Source: Haplomitrium mnioides (Eukaryota; Marchantiophyta; Haplomitriopsida; Calobryales). Taken from it: a stretch of 27,734 nucleotides of DNA. Both the position numbers and the translations under genes were made by a program. Positions within the stretch are counted from its first letter, which is position 1; each line of letters begins with the position of its first letter. Location: positions 1 to 27,734 of the forward strand of contig JBNGIS010031814.1 of NCBI GenBank assembly GCA_049999725.1, read 5' to 3'. The notes beneath the pieces were generated by a model, which did no database searches, had not been told where the DNA came from, and was given only the letters and a program-made list of their open reading frames with translations. This document shows positions 19,272 through 27,442 of the stretch, one piece after another.

Positions 19272-20050
19272 TTAGGGTCCCATCTTTATTTGATGTGGTC
19301 CTAATATTTGGACAAGGACGAGGCACCCAAATGTGCGAAGGTGCAAGATATCTACAAGAATTCCGGCTGCAAGTTGGTGTGGGGAATTTTGGTTGAATGC
19401 AGATAGTCTATATTGCAGCAAGGATGATGGATATATGGCTACTTGTCCCCAAGATGTGGTGGAGAGGTGTGAATTTAAAAGTAATGGTCTTGCTATTAGT
19501 TGTATTCTCTTGATAGTAGATTTTGCAATGCCATTTTGAAAGTGTACATATGGAACTGAATATTGTTTATCTATGCCGACAGATGTGCAGAAATTGTCAA
19601 AAGTTTGTGAAGAGAATTCTCCAGCGTTGTCCACTCTTAGATTTCTGATTAGATAGTCAAGAAATTGTGCTGAGAGTTTCAAGATTTGTGATAGCAATTT
19701 CGACAAGACCATGTTTTTTGTCGCAAGAAGGGATACTTCCGACTATTTGGATGATGCATCAATGGTGATTAGGAAGTATCAAAATGGTCCCGAAGGTGGA
19801 TAGATAGGTTCACAGATGTCAACGTGGATTTTCTCGAGGGATTGTGATCGTTGTTTTGTCATGAGAAGGTGCAATTCTCAGTTTGCCTTGTGCGCATGCT
19901 AGGCATGGGGTATTCAATGGCAGTGGGTGTACATTTTGTGGCATGCCTTTGCTGTCATTTTTGATGTGGTAGAACATGTCTCAGCTGGGATGTGCTAGGC
20001 GGTTGTGCCATGTAAGAGCTATAGAGATCGGTGTCGTAGAGACATGATAT
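19272..20050 (-). pseudogene. Copia integrase (GAG-pre-integrase and core)
   Basis: Around 20010-19880 the minus strand gives TWHNRLAHPS and later CLACAQGKLRIAPSH, the HHCC zinc-binding region. The core frame 19712-19272 contains NLRVDNAGEFSSQTFDNFC with the second catalytic aspartate. The third catalytic residue is replaced: the usual QNGxAES appears as QNGIAKS, lysine instead of glutamate. SWGQVAIYPSSLLQYRL and FGCLVLV follow as expected. A first catalytic aspartate is not recognisable in the decayed stretch 19830-19720. Confidence 0.75.
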
Positions 20051-20169
20051 GAACATATTTTGGTAGTGTATAGTCCATGTGGTGATAGTGAGAACGATTC
20101 TCATATGTCAAAACCTTTTGCTGTTGGACTCAAGATATGGAGGACTTTAGTGTCATGAAAAGATCCGGT

Positions 20170-20598
20170 TTGAATGTGAAAGCCATTTTGTTGTATATCT
20201 CAAAAATTGATGAGGTTTCTGGTTGCTGTCGGTGCATAAATTGTAGATTTGATATCCAATTTAGTACCATTTGGAAATAGTATGGTTGCTAGACCATGTT
20301 CTTCTTCAATTTGATTGTGGCCGGTGATCGTGGTCATAGGCCTGGAAGAAGGTTTGATCGATGAAAAGTATTTTTGGTCTTGCAATATAGTATGTGAAGA
20401 TCCAATGTCTATAATGCAGGCTATTTCGGATTTGTTTTTCTGGTTTGACAGAGATGAATAAGTCATGTGACTTTCAAGATGTAGATTGCACAATGGATAT
20501 TCATCGATATCTGTCAATTCCAATAAGTTGTCATGTACCTCATGATTGTGAGGTTTAATGCTCTGTTGGTATAATTGCGCTAGGTGCACGGGTACTTT
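20170..20598 (-). pseudogene. Copia protease
   Basis: The frame 20589-20200 follows gag directly and includes IACIIDIGSSHTIL (D at about 20409). The aspartic protease signature D-S-G-S is changed to D-I-G-S. Downstream are the flap-like GLATILFPNGTKLDIKSTIY and APTATRNLINF, the standard C-terminal copia protease block (xxxPxxxxNLxS). This protease would process Gag-Pol. Confidence 0.7.
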
Positions 20599-21504
20599 GC
20601 AAGTAGGTTGGGTGTGGCCACGCGTGCCACATCGATTGCAGGTTGTTTGCGGTTGGCGTGAATGAAAATAAGTGCGCCGACCTCGATGTGATTGCCTGCC
20701 TCATCTATTGGTCCATGTGCGCTATGGAGCACGTTTTGGTATCGTGATGTGCAATGTTTGGTATGTTCATCCCTGTTGTTGGGAGTCATGGGTTGACTGG
20801 TGTTAGGGCGGGTAGCGCTCCCCCAAAATCTAGAGTGTCCCCTTCCTCATCCTTTGGAAAAACTTTTATTTCTGGAGCGGAGGTATAGCCTAGTCATTGT
20901 AAAATGTGATTTAGGGTTTTGTAGAGGTGCGGCAGACCTTGGGGCCTGTTTCTTTGCATTTTCCATGAGGAGTAATTGATGCTTTTCAGCTAGTAGCATG
21001 TATGCTATGAGATCAAAATATCGGGTGAACCACATATTGTGATACTAGAATGAGATTGCTCACAAGAATAGTCGATAAAGTCTTCTCTATTCGTTCTTCG
21101 TTGGTCACGAGGTGACCATAGACTGCCAATTGTGAGACAATGCAAAATAATTTGTTGTTGTAGTTTACTATGGACGTATGGTTCTGAACTCATAGATTAA
21201 TCCAATCGTGTCTTGCTGTAGGGAGTGATATGCTTGTCAGATGCTTAAATATGAGTTTGAGTTCTTCTCACAGTAGGTGGGGATTGTAATAGTTCAGGTA
21301 TTGGAGTCTCAGAGGTTCCACCATATGGTGTCGAATCAGGATGAGGGCTCTGGCTGCATCACGGGGGTTGATATCATTGTCCGTGTTGAGTAGTTCACGG
21401 ATACCCTTGGATGTCATATATGTTGTGACGTCTAGTGACCATGATGAGTAGTTGGAGCCATCCAATCTCAGTGCTTGGAATTTCAGAGATGCTACAGAGG
21501 CCAT
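20599..21504 (-). pseudogene. Copia gag with zinc knuckle
   Basis: The start ATG at 21504 opens MASVASLKFQALRLDGSNYS with SWSLDVTTYMTSKG, the copia gag N-terminus (x-L-x-G-x-N-Y-x-x-W). ARALILIRHHM follows, then in shifted frames ELKLIFKHL, ARHDWINL, SIVNYNNKLFCIVSQL and YMLLAEKHQLLLMEN. The nucleocapsid motif CNRCGTRGHTQPTC (20640-20599) is a perfect CX2CX4HX4C zinc knuckle. At least three frame changes and one premature stop (21268-21270) disable it. The start is supported by the family's usual first residues. Confidence 0.82.
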
Positions 21505-23459
21505 TGCAAATCTGTGCTCTGTTTGGCTGAGGATACTTGTGAAAAAGAAGGAAGAACCAGAATGTCTAGCAAATGCAGCAGTTGGGTCAGGGCTGCGATT
21601 GTTCTGTGCACTGTACAGATTGATGATTGATCCAAGTTTTGGTCGATCATAGACCTATGTGCATGTTTATATTTTCTACTTTAAAGCAAAAAAACGAGGA
21701 ACTGAAATGAAAAACATGAAAGAATCGACTGAGTGTGAGTCAATTGACATGTACTACCAAGAAATGAAATAAGAAATTGATGTTGCTAATGAATACAGAA
21801 ATTGCCTTGTATAAATATGTCTTTACTTCTGCTGGTGTGCCTATGGCATGTCTTCCAAGAGTTGTCCTTGTGTGAGCTTAGTCTCTGATCATTGTGGAGT
21901 CACTCTGCAATGGTGATTCTGTAAAGAAAGGTAGAAGTAAACATTGCAGGTATGGCGAGATAGGGGTTTAGCTTGTGGAGGTGGTAGGGGTCAACGTTTC
22001 TTCTTTGAATGAGTCGCTTGTATGCTGATCATAAATGTTTCAGAATCAAAGAGTGTGTCCCTTATGAGGGACAAATTTGTCTAGAGAAGGAGAAAAAAAA
22101 AGAAACGAGAGTAATCAATCAAAGACAGTTAAGAGATGGGTTGAGAAAGTTGAACCGCAAAGTTTTGGAGAATAAAGTGAGAGATCCTTTAGTGGTAGGA
22201 TGAAGATTTTCCCTTCTGTTGAATGTTGATAGAGCTCTTTGTAGTCGTCTATGTGCAGGTATCTCTCACCAAAAGTATATTTGATTGAGTCTTCATTGCT
22301 GCATAGGCGGGTGAGTTGAACTCATGCATAGGTAGGTGTCTGATGTCAAATTCACACATAAAGGCAAGAAAGTGTTAGAAGTTTGATGCCTTGTCTCCCC
22401 CAGGTGTCAGATGGTGTTGTTGTCGTGATTGACAGGTAGGTTGTTGTTGAGTGACAGTAGAGAACCAAAATAAGAGGAAAATGAGCCAGAAATGAAGGAA
22501 TGATAGGTAGGTGATAAGCTCGTATGTTTATCCTTCAAGGTGAGGAATGAAACAAAAGAAGGTAAGATGAAAGAGTCTGGTATATGGGCAGGAAAAAAAG
22601 TTTGTGTACTCTGGTGTCAAAGAAGGACAGGTGTACATGCTAGTGCTATTTCATGTGTTGGATAGTTCCTAACAAAGAGAAGGAGTAAACAAGAATCTCA
22701 CAAAGAACCACGAATAGAAAAATGAAGAGAGATAACAATGGTTTGTGAGTAGATGAGAGGTTAGTGTAGAAATGTAGCAATAGAAACAAAACAAAATATG
22801 ACCTAGTGTGTGTTGTTGTCGAAGAGTAAGGAGGATAGACAGCTTTAGCCTATCATAAGCAAGGAACAAAAAAAAACAAACAAGAAGTCTACAATGCGGT
22901 CGTCCCGGAGAGGCACAGAATGTTGTGGTGCTCTACTAGAGTTGATGAATAAAGAGAGTAGTGAACTAGTGTTACGCGGATGTCGTCAAACAGATGGAAA
23001 CAAGAAAAAGGAAAGATCACCCACAATGTTGCAGTAGTCGCTGAGTAGAAAGGGAAAAAACTTGCAAAGTAGAAAGAACAGTCGCTACTTTGAACTAAGA
23101 ACCTCTACCGAGTTACTATTTCACTTGATAGTCAAAAATATTATTTTTTGTGATTTGGTATTGAAAAACATCAATTTTACGTTTGTGATCTTTTTTTCGT
23201 AAAGAAAATCGTTTCTTAGAAATACAAATTGTGGATTTTACATTGAGATTATATTTTAAAACTTTCTTTATAGAAAACACCCTAGAAAACAAGCATTTTG
23301 GTTATTGAAATATGTTATTAAAACCTCGCACTATTGTGAATACACTAAAATTATCAAAAATTAAATTAAACATATATCTTTCTATGAAAAACTTTTATAT
23401 GCAAATATGGATGTCTAGTCGAGTATGGACTTTGAACTAGACTTTGAGCATCGTAGCTG
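21505..23459. other. Gene-less stretch; expected place of the copia 5' leader and LTR
   Basis: The copia leader and 5' LTR should lie just right of 21504. I see no clear tRNA-Met primer site and no sequence like the LTR start at 15564. The part 22000-23100 is purine-rich on the plus strand, with an open frame 22009-22203 lacking motifs. 23100-23400 is AT-rich. A short perfect hairpin (GTCCCT-TATG-AGGGAC) lies near 22058-22073, too small to interpret. Confidence 0.45.
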
Positions 23460-23800
23460 TTAAATATTATGCAAGCATAGACTCCAAACTAGAACCCTAA
23501 AGCCTATGCACACATAGACTCCGAATGAGAATCCTAAAGCCTATGCTTGCTTAGACTCTAAACAAGAACGATAAAGCTATGCATGCAAGGACCTTGAACT
23601 AGAACCCTAAAGATTAGACATGTTAAGACTCTAAACATGAACCCTAAAGCCCATGCACGTATAGACTTTGAATGAGAAACCTTTGGCTTATGCATGCATG
23701 GACTCTAAACAAGAACCTTAAGCTCATGCGCGTATAGACTCCAAGTGAGAACTAGAAAGCTTATGTACGCATAGACTCTAAACAAAAATGTAAAGCATGA
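23460..23800. repeat. 37-bp minisatellite, about nine units
   Basis: The anchor AGACTC or a near variant starts at 23480, 23517, 23554, 23590, 23627, 23664, 23701, 23737 and 23774, a period of 36-37 bp. A typical unit reads TATGCATGCATAGACTC, then AAACAAGAACCCTAAAGC. Units are diverged, and CTAAAG ends most of them. The core TGCATGCATGGACTC is shared with the 24-bp arrays further right. Confidence 0.88.
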
Positions 23801-23857
23801 TCGGCCAAAGATTGCAAGACTTCTTGTGCACATGGACTCCAAGCCCATGTGCACAGG

Positions 23858-23940
23858 GACTCCAAACCATTTTTAAATTAGCAATTGACTCCAAACCATT
23901 CTTATACTAGCAATTGACTCCAAACCATTCTTAGATGCAC
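23858..23940. repeat. 29-bp tandem repeat, three units
   Basis: GACTCCAAACCATTCTTA-type units start at 23858, 23887 and 23916, exactly 29 bp apart. They follow two further GGACTCCAAG segments, so this looks like an offshoot of the neighbouring 37-bp array. Confidence 0.8.
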
Positions 23941-24061
23941 CAAATTGAATTGTGGTGAAAAGACTTGAAATGGATTGAGAGTGAAACAAGTTGAAACTTT
24001 GGCAAATAAAGCTTTGTAAAAAGAATACTTTATTAATAAAACAATTTGTTCAAACAAATGA

Positions 24062-24665
24062 TCAAGCTCTATCCTCCTCATGAGGAATTGTCTCATCTAA
24101 ATCCAAAGGCTGAGCATCTACAACCGCTAGAGAGTCATGTCGAGACTTTCGAATCCCATATATTGTGATAAAATCACTAGTAGCACATGCAGTACCAGAA
24201 GGAATAGGTTCCTTGTGGTATGTATAAACTATCTGTGACTTAGTCACATTGGATGGCAAAGAGGCCATCTCCAAAACCCTCTAAGAAATGTAGATAAACC
24301 AACGTCCATCATATTCCACTGCAATGCAGTTTTGCATTAGCTTGAAAGCACAGACAACCCAGAGCAAAGATCTAGGATACAATCCTGCTCTGTTGACAAA
24401 TGGTCGATGAAAAAATTGTAAAGTGCTTGCGGCTTTTGATAAACATTGACAACAACATCATCTCCTGAGTGTTTAAGTTTGGTAGAAATCGCAAGACAAC
24501 TAAAAACACTACGAATGATTTTCCGAGGAAGTCTAGTCGCAAGAGCAGGCTACAAATTAGAAAGCCTCATGCTCCTCTTCCCTTCTTTCGTCTAGTAGCC
24601 TACAGTCCAATATTCGTAGGTATGTGCGATTCTAGGACCACCAGAATGATGATAGTGGCTCTTGT
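24062..24665 (-). pseudogene. Exon C: C-terminal half of the DNA methyltransferase (motif I)
   Basis: One frame reads SGGPRIAHTYEYWTVGY near the start and, after two stops, KHSGDDVVVNVYQKPQALYN, then FFIDHLSTEQDCILDLCSGL (motif I at 24378-24355). A frame change follows, then CIAVEYDGRWFIYIS-stop-RVLEM. The arrangement KP..L...I...S..D.ILD..SG.G, then C-I-A-V-E-x-D, then the R-V-L helix, is the cofactor-binding block of N4/N6 methyltransferases, with ILDLCSGL in place of VLDPFxGSG. Lying after motif IV, it gives beta-class order. The frame continues to a stop at 24062-24064 with a tail ending ETIPHEEDRA. Confidence 0.58.
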
Positions 24666-24764
24666 CTGTGTAAAAAGAAAAATTAGCAAATTAAACATTG
24701 TAACCAAAGTGCAAGAAAAGTAAAAAAGAGAAATTAAAAACTAAAAAATCAAAGAAGAACTTAC
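24666..24764 (-). other. 99-bp spliceosomal intron between exons B and C
   Basis: Donor GTAAGT at 24764-24759 matches the plant consensus, and the acceptor CTTTTTACACAG ends at 24666. The interior is T-rich on the coding strand. Length, ends and composition are those of a typical short plant intron, which argues for nuclear eukaryotic residence of the methyltransferase gene. Confidence 0.7.
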
Positions 24765-25319
24765 CAGATGTCGTGGTTGATTGCACAGCAAACTTCCAAA
24801 AGGGCATCGTCAAAGATGCCAAACTGTTGCGACAAGTGTATAATAACAAAAGACCAAAAATCTGATGTTGTAATTGCCGCAAAAGATGAAACCATGTCAA
24901 AAATGTCATCTTTTGAAAATGGTTCAAAATCACTATACTTATATACCTTAAGGTTGCAACCATAAGGAACATCTGCAATAGCCAAAATGAAATAGATGGG
25001 TTTCACCAAGCCCTTCAATTTTTGAGCGTTGGCCTCTCTGTGGACTTGGTAAAATGCCACGTTGAGACCATTGACATAAGACATTAAATCCTCGTCTTCG
25101 TCTCTCACAACTCCTTCAATTGTATGAGATGCAACACCGCTTTGTTGCCCTTATTTCCACTCTCTAGCCTTTTGGCAATGAAGAAGAAAAGCTAGAGGAT
25201 AGGAAACAAGAGTGAGAGGTTGGTCCTAATCTTCTGAGGCTTCTTCAACCCTTGATCTTTTTTGACCTTTTGCAACTACTATCAATTTTTTAGCGAGTTG
25301 ATGTTTGAAAGTTTTGTCC
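24765..25319 (-). pseudogene. Exon B: N-terminal half of the DNA methyltransferase (motif IV)
   Basis: From 25318 the frame reads DKTFKHQLAKKLIVVAKGQK, then, after stops at about 25225 and 25156, the clean stretch 25108-24765. It contains LMSYVNGLNVAFYQVHREAN, then YFILAIADVPYGCNL. DVPY (24973-24962) fits motif IV, (D/N)PP(Y/F), of amino-methyltransferases with one proline replaced by valine, and the flanking hydrophobic strand and following G are as expected. Further on, SFAAITTSDFWSFVIIHLSQ and FGIFDDALLEVC resemble the strand-helix after motif IV. The exon ends GACATCTG at donor GTAAGT. Confidence 0.58.
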
Positions 25320-25728
25320 CTTTGCACAAAAAAGACATAAAATATTAGAGGGAGATTAAAAAGAATTATTTGCTAAAGAGGGACACTCAATTCCATGCTC
25401 GCATTCCAAGTGCGCAATGACTTTGCAATCTCTGCGAGCTTGGATTGCGAAGTCCATGCGTGCATGGACTTTGGATTACCTGCAAGCTTGAACTGCAAAG
25501 TCTATATGTGCATGAACTTTGCTGTCTAGGCACAATTGGACTACAAAGTCCTTTCACGTTTGGACTGTGAAGTCTATGCACGTATGGACTTCGCATTCTC
25601 TTCAAGCAGAGACTTTGCAATCTATGCATGCATGGACCCTAAACCTATTTTATGAAAACAAAGAACAATTGAAAATAAACTCACTACAACTCCCTAGAAA
25701 TGAATGTGATGTAAAAAGAAGAGCTTAC
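25320..25728 (-). other. Intron between exons A and B, containing a 24-bp minisatellite
   Basis: Donor GTAAGC at 25728-25723; acceptor TTTTTTGTGCAAAG ending at 25320. Length about 409 bp, over half of it the 24-bp array. Joining at these sites leaves a one-base phase mismatch to the open frame of exon B, which may reflect a later indel or a slightly different acceptor. Confidence 0.5.
25388..25645. repeat. 24-bp minisatellite array 1 (intronic)
   Basis: TGGACT-type anchors start at 25417, 25441, 25465, 25489, 25513, 25537, 25561, 25585, 25609 and 25633, an exact 24-bp period over ten units, with degenerate half-units before 25417. A typical unit reads TGGACTTTGCAATCTATGCATGCA. As 24 is a multiple of 3, all frames on both strands give 8-residue repeats, so the open frames here are artefacts. 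It lies wholly within the intron between exons A and B. Confidence 0.92.
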
Positions 25729-27091
25729 CAAAAGCTTCTCGAGGCTTGAATAGAAGGCAGCCATCTTGGACTCCATAGTGTGGAGAGGATGCTCCTCTCT
25801 TACCTCCTCCCAAGTGTTGTAGTAAACCTTTGAACAAAAAATTTTAACCACAACAACCAAAAATTTATGCCTCTCTGCCTCCCGAGACATTTCCTTCATT
25901 GAAAGCTCTTCGGCTTCCACTCGCTTCAAAATTGAAATCTTTACCTCCAAGGTGTTTACTTCTTGGCCTCCATTCTCACAGAGCCCTTGGCCTTTGATCT
26001 TATTCTTCTCCCACATCGCAAAAATGCTTTGTTATAGATCCCAAAGCTCTCTACTTTTGAATGCCGGCTGGAACCAGTTGTCTTGAGAAGTTACGGTCTT
26101 CTCAAGTGTTGACTTGGGCTTTATCTCCAAGGTTTACAGCACCAACTCTCTTTTCAATTTTTGGGATGACACTATTCCACTCTCGACAAATCTTTCATGC
26201 CAATATTCGACCTTTTGAATGGAGGTCATTTCCAGCTTGTACCTTTGGTCGTAGTTGTCATCAATAACAAAAATGGAGGCCTCTGTTGGTGTAAGGCCCA
26301 TGTTGACATAACAATTGCAGAGCGATAACGCCGAAGTCTTTGCTCCATATTTTGTGATTTATAGTTGCCTTACTGCACCACTGTGATTGCCTCATGCAAT
26401 CTTGTAGCAATACTTATGAGGGTTCCTAACATTGAACTCTGACTTGTCTTTTAACCCACACTTTGGGTCAACAACATTGATGAAAAAACTATGCTCATAC
26501 TTGTTTGTGAGCATTCTCTATGCCAGAAGCTCAGCAAAATCCTCATTTAGCCTTCTAATCTGGAATGGACCCAGTTGTCCATTCCGGATTTAGGCAGATT
26601 CAAATTCTCCAGCCTCATTGTGATTGTTTCTTCATAGATTGAGGCTCCACCTGCTCCCTTTCTGGGAGAGTTCACAACCCTTTGTGAGACTGCCTGTTAG
26701 CTCTTGATGTTGGAGCCTGAACTGGCTCCGGATCTGATTCCCTCCTCGATTTGCTTGGTGATAAAGACGAAGGGGCAGTTGAAGATAACTTTTCTATAGA
26801 TTTTGAGGGGACTGGCTCCTCCTCAATGATCAACGATGGAACAAACTTTTTCTTCTTGGCAACCGGTTTCTTATTTTTTTGAGCCTTAGCTGGTTCAACC
26901 TCCATTCTTTTCTTTTGGATAGAAGAGCCTGCCGCGTGAATTGAGGATGTTGTTGCACTCAGATATGGCATGAGTTGTTGAACATTGATGCCCTACTTGG
27001 GCTTCAAAATCTTGATATGGATGGCCAATTTAACAAAGTCGCGCTTCGTATCTTTGTAACTATCCATGAAATCCGCTAGAAACTGAGTGAA
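25729..27091 (-). pseudogene. Exon A of the methyltransferase gene: linker plus ParB-like domain
   Basis: A strong 3' splice site (TTTTGTTTTGTTTTCAG) ends at 27092 and the exon opens FTQFLADFMDSYKDTKRDF. The frame stays open through a K/P/S-rich low-complexity stretch (AKAQKNKKPVAKKKKFVPS) until 26672, apart from one TAG near 26990. Two frame changes (near 26690 and 26590) lead to the frame holding GPFQIRRLNEDFAELLA, then GNHSGAVRQL (26391-26362), then CNCYVNMGLTPTEASIFVID with DDN. The order R-N-E-D-helix, GNH(S/R)xxA and LTxxEAxxxxxDDN matches ParB-type N-terminal domains. The rest is K/E-rich and ends SLEKLL at a GTAAGC donor (25728-25723). Confidence 0.55.
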
Positions 27092-27149
27092 CTGAAAACA
27101 AAACAAAAAACAATTAAACATAAGTACAAATGTAAGACTTGACATTCAC

Positions 27150-27442
27150 TGCATGCATGGACTCTAATAACATTACGCGCGTGCACTGCACAAGGGAGTC
27201 TAGGCGCTCATGGACTCCGAAATCCATACCCGCATGGAATTGGGAGTCCATGCGCGCAGGGACTCCCAACGTCTATGCGTGCATGAACTTCGGAGTCCAT
27301 GCGTGTAGGGACTCTCAAGTCTATATGAGCATGGACTCCTAAGTCTATACGCACATGGACGATTGGAGTCCAAGCACGTTTGGACATGGGAGTCCAAGCG
27401 CGTATGGACCTTGGAACTCCATACTCGCATGGACTCCTTAGG
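27150..27442. repeat. 24-bp minisatellite array 2 (in the intron upstream of exon A)
   Basis: About a dozen 24-25 bp units of the type TGGACTCCGAAGTCCATGCG plus YGCA run from near 27158 to 27440. This is the same unit length and core as array 1, about 1.5 kb away. It lies just upstream (minus sense) of the acceptor at 27092, so it is in the preceding intron. Half-sites are self-complementary (TGGACTnnnnAGTCCA and TGCGYGCA). Confidence 0.9.

Larger units (their letters stand above)
15565..21504 (-). mobile_element. Ty1/copia element, decayed, minus strand
   Basis: Reading the minus strand, the copia order gag, protease, integrase, RT, RNase H is clear and distinguishes it from the two gypsy elements (integrase before RT). 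Coding text runs from an ATG at 21504 down to about 16070. A tandem array splits RT. I could not find a pair of LTRs. A good 3' boundary candidate is at 15564-15573, but the region beyond 21504 has no matching sequence, so the 5' LTR is lost, diverged or rearranged. Stops and frameshifts occur throughout. Confidence 0.85.
24062..27091 (-). pseudogene. Decayed multi-exon gene: ParB-like domain fused to an N4/N6 DNA methyltransferase
   Basis: Three exons are supported on the minus strand: 27091-25729, 25319-24765 and 24665 to about 24062. They are separated by introns with recognisable splice signals and together encode a lysine-rich linker, a ParB-like domain and an amino-methyltransferase. 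The proposed role is binding DNA and methylating the exocyclic amine of cytosine or adenine. Such fusions occur in bacteria, phages and mobile elements (family knowledge). Here the coding text has at least three frameshifts and around ten stops, many explicable as C-to-T changes (CGA to TGA, CAA to TAA). The copy is therefore a pseudogene, probably one of a silenced multicopy family (inference). The 5' exons are beyond or in 27440-27734 and could not be resolved. Identity rests on motif reading only. Confidence 0.6.

Noticed and set aside
21615-21645. Minus-strand TTGGATCA as a copia primer-binding site
   Set aside because: Resembles TTGGTATCAGAGC only over eight bases with a gap, and no LTR end is recognisable beside it.
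22058-22073. Perfect hairpin GTCCCT-TATG-AGGGAC
   Set aside because: Six-base stem expected by chance in this much sequence; no U-run or gene end that would make it a terminator.
22009-22203. Plus-strand 64-codon frame with a K/E/R-rich run
   Set aside because: Purine-rich composition alone gives this; no family motif and no supporting context.
23460-23940. CRISPR-like array because of evenly spaced repeats
   Set aside because: Units are contiguous, diverged and without constant repeat plus unique spacer structure; a minisatellite in plant DNA explains it.
25387-25749. Overlapping open frames on both strands over 25387-25749 with 8-residue repeats
   Set aside because: A 24-bp repeat has no frame preference; the frames are by-products of the minisatellite, and the stretch lies in an intron.
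27139-27430. Open frames with repeated short motifs on both strands
   Set aside because: Same cause: translation of the second 24-bp array.
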